A DNA stretch of 64,000 nucleotides, from assembly GCF_000739775.1 (NCBI RefSeq), contig NZ_BBJH01000006.1, positions 310,001 through 374,000 on the forward strand, written 5' to 3'. The notes under the pieces are model-generated. The model was not told where the DNA came from. It worked only from the letters and a program-made list of their open reading frames with translations, and did not search any database. The translations under genes were made by a program, and so were the position numbers. The first letter of the stretch is position 1. Each line of letters opens with the position of its first letter. This document shows positions 61,098 to 64,000 of the stretch, piece by piece. Source of the stretch: Paraburkholderia heleia NBRC 101817. GTDB taxonomy: Bacteria > Pseudomonadota > Gammaproteobacteria > Burkholderiales > Burkholderiaceae.

Positions 61098-61337
61098 CTA
61101 GTTTTCCGTTAGAACCGCATCGGGCGGGATCGTCAGTTTTCGCCAGATCTCGCCGGAGACGCGCGTGCGGATGCGCGGCATGGAGATCGCCATTTTCATG
61201 CAGTGATTCACGCACGCATTATCTCTTTCCTTGTTGCCGCTGCTCAGCAGAACCACGACGCGTTCGGCGTGGCCCTGCCGGTCGAAGTAAATCTTCAACA
61301 CGGTGCGCTTCGGACTCGATGATTCACTCATATTCAT
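61098..61337 (-). CDS. TonB C-terminal-domain-like small protein
   Basis: A 79-residue protein: RTVLKIYFDRQGHAERVVVLLSSGNKERDNACVNHCMKMAIS follows the TonB/TolA C-terminal pattern (strand, DxxGxxxxVxVxxSSG, then D-x-A helix), but there is no N-terminal membrane helix or Pro-rich linker. It contains two Cys (NACVNHC) and may be disulphide-bonded or cytoplasmic. It starts at ATG 61337, overlapping the DUF4915 stop by four bases, and is the last gene of the cluster. The 180 bases beyond it, to 60918, hold no gene. Confidence 0.65.
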   Translation of the reverse strand: MNMSESSSPKRTVLKIYFDRQGHAERVVVLLSSGNKERDNACVNHCMKMAISMPRIRTRVSGEIWRKLTIPPDAVLTEN

Positions 61338-62248
61338 GCACGGTCGCTATTCCAGATCACCTCGCCCGAATGCATCAGCCTCTCCGAAGCACTTTTCATA
61401 CAGGAAACCGCCGCTTCGAATGGCCGGCTCTCTTCAAACCCGAGGATCGAATAGATTTCGCTCACGCCGTACAGCTCGTATCGACCGACTTCCTCCCACG
61501 ATGTGCGGTCGAGCGCGACGATAGATGCCTTTTTCGGCGCTTGCAGATCTTTCCGGTTACCGCTGATCCCTACATAGACGATGTCGTTGCGGACGAAGAT
61601 GCCACGCGTGTAACCGCCCAGGTTCTTCTTCCGGATCAGCTCGAACTGGCCGCTATATTCCCTGACCTCGAATTGTTCGGAATTCGCCAACAGGAGGCGA
61701 TCTTCATCTACAACGAGGCTGTGCGGCTGCGATAGCTCGCTGACCGCCACCGCATTCTCCCCGACGATCTCCACATAGCCTGCGTTCCGCGTATTGCCCC
61801 GGTACGCGCCACTCTGCGTGAAATTGCCGAAGCGGCTGACGAGCAGTTTCCCGTTCATCCGCACGAGGCTGTTGAAGTGGTGCGAGTCGTGTTCGCCGGG
61901 GTACGACATCGTCCACGTCGGCGCACCGTCGAATCTGAAGCAGTCGATCGCATTCGTCTCGGTGGAAACGAGCAGAATCCCCTTCGATTCGATCAACACG
62001 TCATGCACGTCGCCAAACCGCGCGCCGCTTTCTCCACCGCCGCTGATGAACGTATGCTCGCCTGTGCCGAGGTGACAGATCACCACGTAACGCGGCTGAA
62101 GCGCACGCACGAGCAGGTCATCGCGAAAGCTCAAGCCGGTGGCATTGAACGAATCGATGCAAACGACGTTCTTGTTGCCGTCGCGAAGCGCCACGGTTGC
62201 GCCGCCATTCGGCGACGTCACAATCAATTTGCTGAACATGTCAATCAA
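61334..62248 (-). CDS. DUF4915 (TIGR03032-type) beta-propeller-like protein
   Basis: A 304-residue protein with WD/Kelch-like strand repetition, e.g. LIVTSPNGGATVALRDGNKNVV, GDVHDVLIESKGILLVSTETNAIDCFRFDG, HHFNSLVRMNGKLLVSRFGNF and LSQPHSLVVDEDRLLLANSEQFEVREY. It resembles DUF4915 proteins, which appear in polysaccharide and tetratricopeptide/glycosyltransferase clusters and whose function is unknown. It starts at ATG 62248, nine bases after the glycosyltransferase stop, and overlaps the TonB-like gene. Confidence 0.75.
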   Translation of the reverse strand: MIDMFSKLIVTSPNGGATVALRDGNKNVVCIDSFNATGLSFRDDLLVRALQPRYVVICHLGTGEHTFISGGGESGARFGDVHDVLIESKGILLVSTETNAIDCFRFDGAPTWTMSYPGEHDSHHFNSLVRMNGKLLVSRFGNFTQSGAYRGNTRNAGYVEIVGENAVAVSELSQPHSLVVDEDRLLLANSEQFEVREYSGQFELIRKKNLGGYTRGIFVRNDIVYVGISGNRKDLQAPKKASIVALDRTSWEEVGRYELYGVSEIYSILGFEESRPFEAAVSCMKSASERLMHSGEVIWNSDRA

Positions 62249-62257
62249 CGAGTCAGA

Positions 62258-62956
62258 TTAACTACCCCATTTGCCGATGTAGTCGCGGTATCCTTGCCAC
62301 CAGACAGCGGACCCAAACGCGCCTTCGCTCTGGTGCGTCACCGATATCGGCCAAGTGCCGATCGTCATGCCCTTCAAGCGCACTTCGCGGCAGAAATCGA
62401 GGTCATAGAAATGAAACTTGAATCGCGGGTCGAATGCCACGTTCCGGTTCAGCAATGCAGCCTTGCGCGCGGCGATAAAAACGCCGTCGATCAATTCGCA
62501 GGCGACACCGGCCGCGCCAAGTTTTGTAATGCTGCCGCCGCGCTCCTTGCCGTGCGCAATCGAACCGGAAAGATGGTGGGGGTCGTCGAGCTGGAATACG
62601 CCTTCGTGCGCGCCCCATACGAAGCACCACGCGGGCTGCATGGGGCCGCGCGAAGTATTGCCAGCGAGTCCTACCACGTCATAGCGATGGCACGCCTCGG
62701 CGACGCGCTCGATCCAGAACAGGTCTTCCAGCCAGACATCGTCGTGAATAAACACCAACATATCCGCCGGTGTGTCTGAATGGATTGCGCGGTTGTAGAT
62801 CTCGGGAAGTCCACACCGATTTTCGTATTCGATGTGGCAGGTGATGCGCGGATCCTGCGAGAACCGCTTCAGTGAGCACCCCAGCGCGGCGTGCGTCCAG
62901 AAGTCGTCTCTGGACCGCCTCGTCGCGCTCACAACTTCGATCAAATAATCCGCCAT
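62258..62956 (-). CDS. GT2-like glycosyltransferase family protein
   Basis: A 232-residue soluble protein with GT-A-type features: SLKRFSQDPRITCHIEYENRCGLPEIYNRAI, the donor-site LVFIHDDVWLEDLFWIERV (DxD-like HDD), LIDGVFIAARKAALL and FHFYDLDFCREVRLKGM (the acceptor-site motif D-x-D-F-C). Such short GT2 proteins add a sugar during glycan or glycoprotein assembly. ATG 62956 is preferred on the basis of GAGG upstream and the family start MADYLIEVVSATR. It lies between DUF5672 and DUF4915 genes. Confidence 0.82.
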   Translation of the reverse strand: MADYLIEVVSATRRSRDDFWTHAALGCSLKRFSQDPRITCHIEYENRCGLPEIYNRAIHSDTPADMLVFIHDDVWLEDLFWIERVAEACHRYDVVGLAGNTSRGPMQPAWCFVWGAHEGVFQLDDPHHLSGSIAHGKERGGSITKLGAAGVACELIDGVFIAARKAALLNRNVAFDPRFKFHFYDLDFCREVRLKGMTIGTWPISVTHQSEGAFGSAVWWQGYRDYIGKWGS

Positions 62957-62991
62957 ACGTACCTCAACGACGCTTCCGCGTTCAACCCATC

Positions 62992-63864
62992 TCAACCCTG
63001 CATCGGCCAATGAATGCTGTAGCCGACGTCCCGAAACCAGTCCATGATCCATTTTTCCCCATAGATCGATTCCGCGATCGGTTGGGGAATGTCGTAACGG
63101 ATGATCCTGCGGTTTTCATCGACGATCTTGCGCAGCTTGCTATGGTGGCCAAAAATATGCCGGACCGAATCCTCGCCATGCAACACCGGCGCGGCATGCT
63201 CGATCGAAAACTGCCGCGCGATATCCAGCGAAGGGAATTTCATTCCTGCGCGCTCGAGTTGCTGCCGTGCGGAGATACAGAGCCACACGTCCTCCAGCAC
63301 TGCTTCGCCGTCCCACTGCATTGCGTGGGGCGCAGTTGCGCTAACGGAAGGCACCGGAATCTGGAATGGAATGCCCAACGCTCGCGGCGCATTCAATAAC
63401 TTCTTGCTGCGCAAACTAAAACCGCCGTTGAAGATATTTTCAACCGGCACGCCTTTCACAAAATCCTCGACCCAGGAAAATCCGCCCCGGTATACCGCGC
63501 CGTCATGCCGATGCACGCGCGCGAGATGCACGGGAGCGCCGAGATAGTCGTAATCGAAAAACTCCGGCCGCCAGTTGCTCACATCCATCGCCCAGCCGTC
63601 GTTCTGGACGATCAGCGCGAACTCGGTGTCAATGAATTGCCCGAGCGAGTAGAGCACGAAAAGCGAGTACTCCATATAGCCGAAAGGCTTGATGGCAACG
63701 TGTCTGACGTTCTTCATCATGCCCTCCGGCTGCGCCGGGCTAAGGAGCAAGCCGCGGCTGCCCGACAATTGCCGCATGCTCAGTTCGATTGCGGAAAGCG
63801 CGCCCGACGCCACGGCTTGCAGTCCCGTCACGCTGACTACGGTGATTCGGGAAAAATCAGACAT
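62992..63864 (-). CDS. DUF5672 protein (putative glycan-modifying enzyme)
   Basis: A 290-residue protein matching DUF5672: MEYSLFVLYSLGQFIDTEFALIVQNDGWAMD, FFDYDYLGAPVHL, NIFNGGFSLRSKKLLNAP and EDVWLCISARQQLERAGMKFPSLDIARQFSIEH. The ND-W and E-D motifs and the NGGFSLRS loop are glycosyltransferase-like (GT-A). DUF5672 proteins cluster with lipopolysaccharide and capsule genes. The start at ATG 63864 lies inside the end of the upstream gene (8-base overlap), so it is translated with it. Confidence 0.8.
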   Translation of the reverse strand: MSDFSRITVVSVTGLQAVASGALSAIELSMRQLSGSRGLLLSPAQPEGMMKNVRHVAIKPFGYMEYSLFVLYSLGQFIDTEFALIVQNDGWAMDVSNWRPEFFDYDYLGAPVHLARVHRHDGAVYRGGFSWVEDFVKGVPVENIFNGGFSLRSKKLLNAPRALGIPFQIPVPSVSATAPHAMQWDGEAVLEDVWLCISARQQLERAGMKFPSLDIARQFSIEHAAPVLHGEDSVRHIFGHHSKLRKIVDENRRIIRYDIPQPIAESIYGEKWIMDWFRDVGYSIHWPMQG

Positions 63865-64000
63865 GATTCACCAACGCCTCCCACATCTCTTTCATGCCGC
63901 CCGCAATGGACACTTGTGGCGACCAGCCTGAACAACTCAGCAGACTGCCGAAGTTGAGAACATTCGCCGCCACATCGAATGAACGCTCCGGTTCATGACG
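63857..64000 (-). CDS. C-terminal end of an NAD-dependent sugar epimerase/dehydratase (partial)
   Basis: The last 47 codons of a gene entering from the right edge. RHEPERSFDVAANVLNFGSLL followed by GWSPQVSIAGGMKEMWEALV is the ending typical of GalE/RmlB-like extended SDRs (L-G-W-x-P-x-x-x-x-x-x-G-L-x-x-x-W). It would supply nucleotide sugar to the glycosyltransferases downstream. Specific reaction cannot be told from the fragment. Confidence 0.65.
   Translation of the reverse strand, partial: RHEPERSFDVAANVLNFGSLLSCSGWSPQVSIAGGMKEMWEALVNHV

Noticed and set aside
1..64000. Search for CRISPR arrays, rRNA, complete tRNA, insertion sequences and phage genes
   Set aside because: No regularly spaced repeats, no cloverleaf with both acceptor halves, and no transposase, integrase or structural phage protein was seen in any frame. 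A short or diverged RNA could still be missed by eye.

Overview
The window is about 64 kb of GC-rich (by eye roughly 64-65%) chromosomal DNA. Gene content and protein similarity suggest a soil or plant-associated member of the Burkholderiaceae, most like Paraburkholderia or Caballeronia: a Burkholderia-type porin, many LysR/IclR/AraC regulators, modular catabolic operons, and a squalene-hopene cyclase. I recognise no insertion sequence, prophage, rRNA, complete tRNA or CRISPR array. Gene density is high and codon use looks even, so this reads as a metabolic region rather than an imported island.

Layout. 0-6 kb: a lone receiver protein, a PRC-barrel protein, a Tat-exported phospholipase C, an SDR, a 54-residue DUF1328 membrane protein and a secreted esterase. 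6.1-16.3 kb: an L-rhamnose locus. One minus-strand operon carries the mutarotase (rhaM), a lactonase and an ABC importer (rhaT, rhaP, rhaQ, rhaS). A second carries L-rhamnose dehydrogenase, L-rhamnonate dehydratase and a probable 2-keto-3-deoxy-L-rhamnonate dehydrogenase. A LysR gene lies between them. Both promoters carry the same pair of boxes at the same spacing (GCGAT-N11-ATCGC, and 33 bp away GAT-N9-ATC over the -35), a clear picture of one LysR regulon. 16.4-21.5 kb: glycerol genes glpR, glpD, glpK, glpF with GlpR-like operators. 21.7-27.4 kb: XRE/cupin regulator, acetyltransferase, small proteins, malic enzyme (maeB) and a divergent LysR gene.

27.5-34.6 kb: an IclR gene whose promoter implies a leaderless mRNA, followed by an operon I cannot match to a known pathway (cyclase-fold hydrolase, SDR, lambda-crystallin/gulonate-type dehydrogenase, AtoE-type transporter, muconolactone-isomerase homologue, YciI protein), then a porin. 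34.8-39.4 kb: a Tat-exported purple acid phosphatase with a Pho-box-like sequence, and divergent squalene-hopene cyclase and TetR genes. 39.5-45.1 kb: trans-4-hydroxy-L-proline catabolism (epimerase, three-subunit D-hydroxyproline dehydrogenase, PAS-AraC regulator, deaminase).

45.2-47.3 kb: a QseBC-like two-component pair. 47.4-55.5 kb: a probable guanidino-compound/polyamine locus (NCS1 transporter, LysR, FAD oxidase, cupin; divergent LuxR, ureohydrolase, aldehyde dehydrogenase). 55.6-57.4 kb: a probable copper locus (DUF2946, outer-membrane barrel, CopC). 57.5-58.4 kb: small or decayed genes. 58.6-60.9 kb: a CSS-EAL protein with altered catalytic motifs, convergent with an OmpR-type regulator whose receiver is degenerate. 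61.1-64.0 kb: a tightly packed minus-strand cluster (TonB C-terminal-domain-only protein, DUF4915, glycosyltransferase, DUF5672, sugar epimerase fragment) that continues beyond the window.

Functions come from reading the protein sequences, not from database searches. Promoters and operators are inferred from sequence only.
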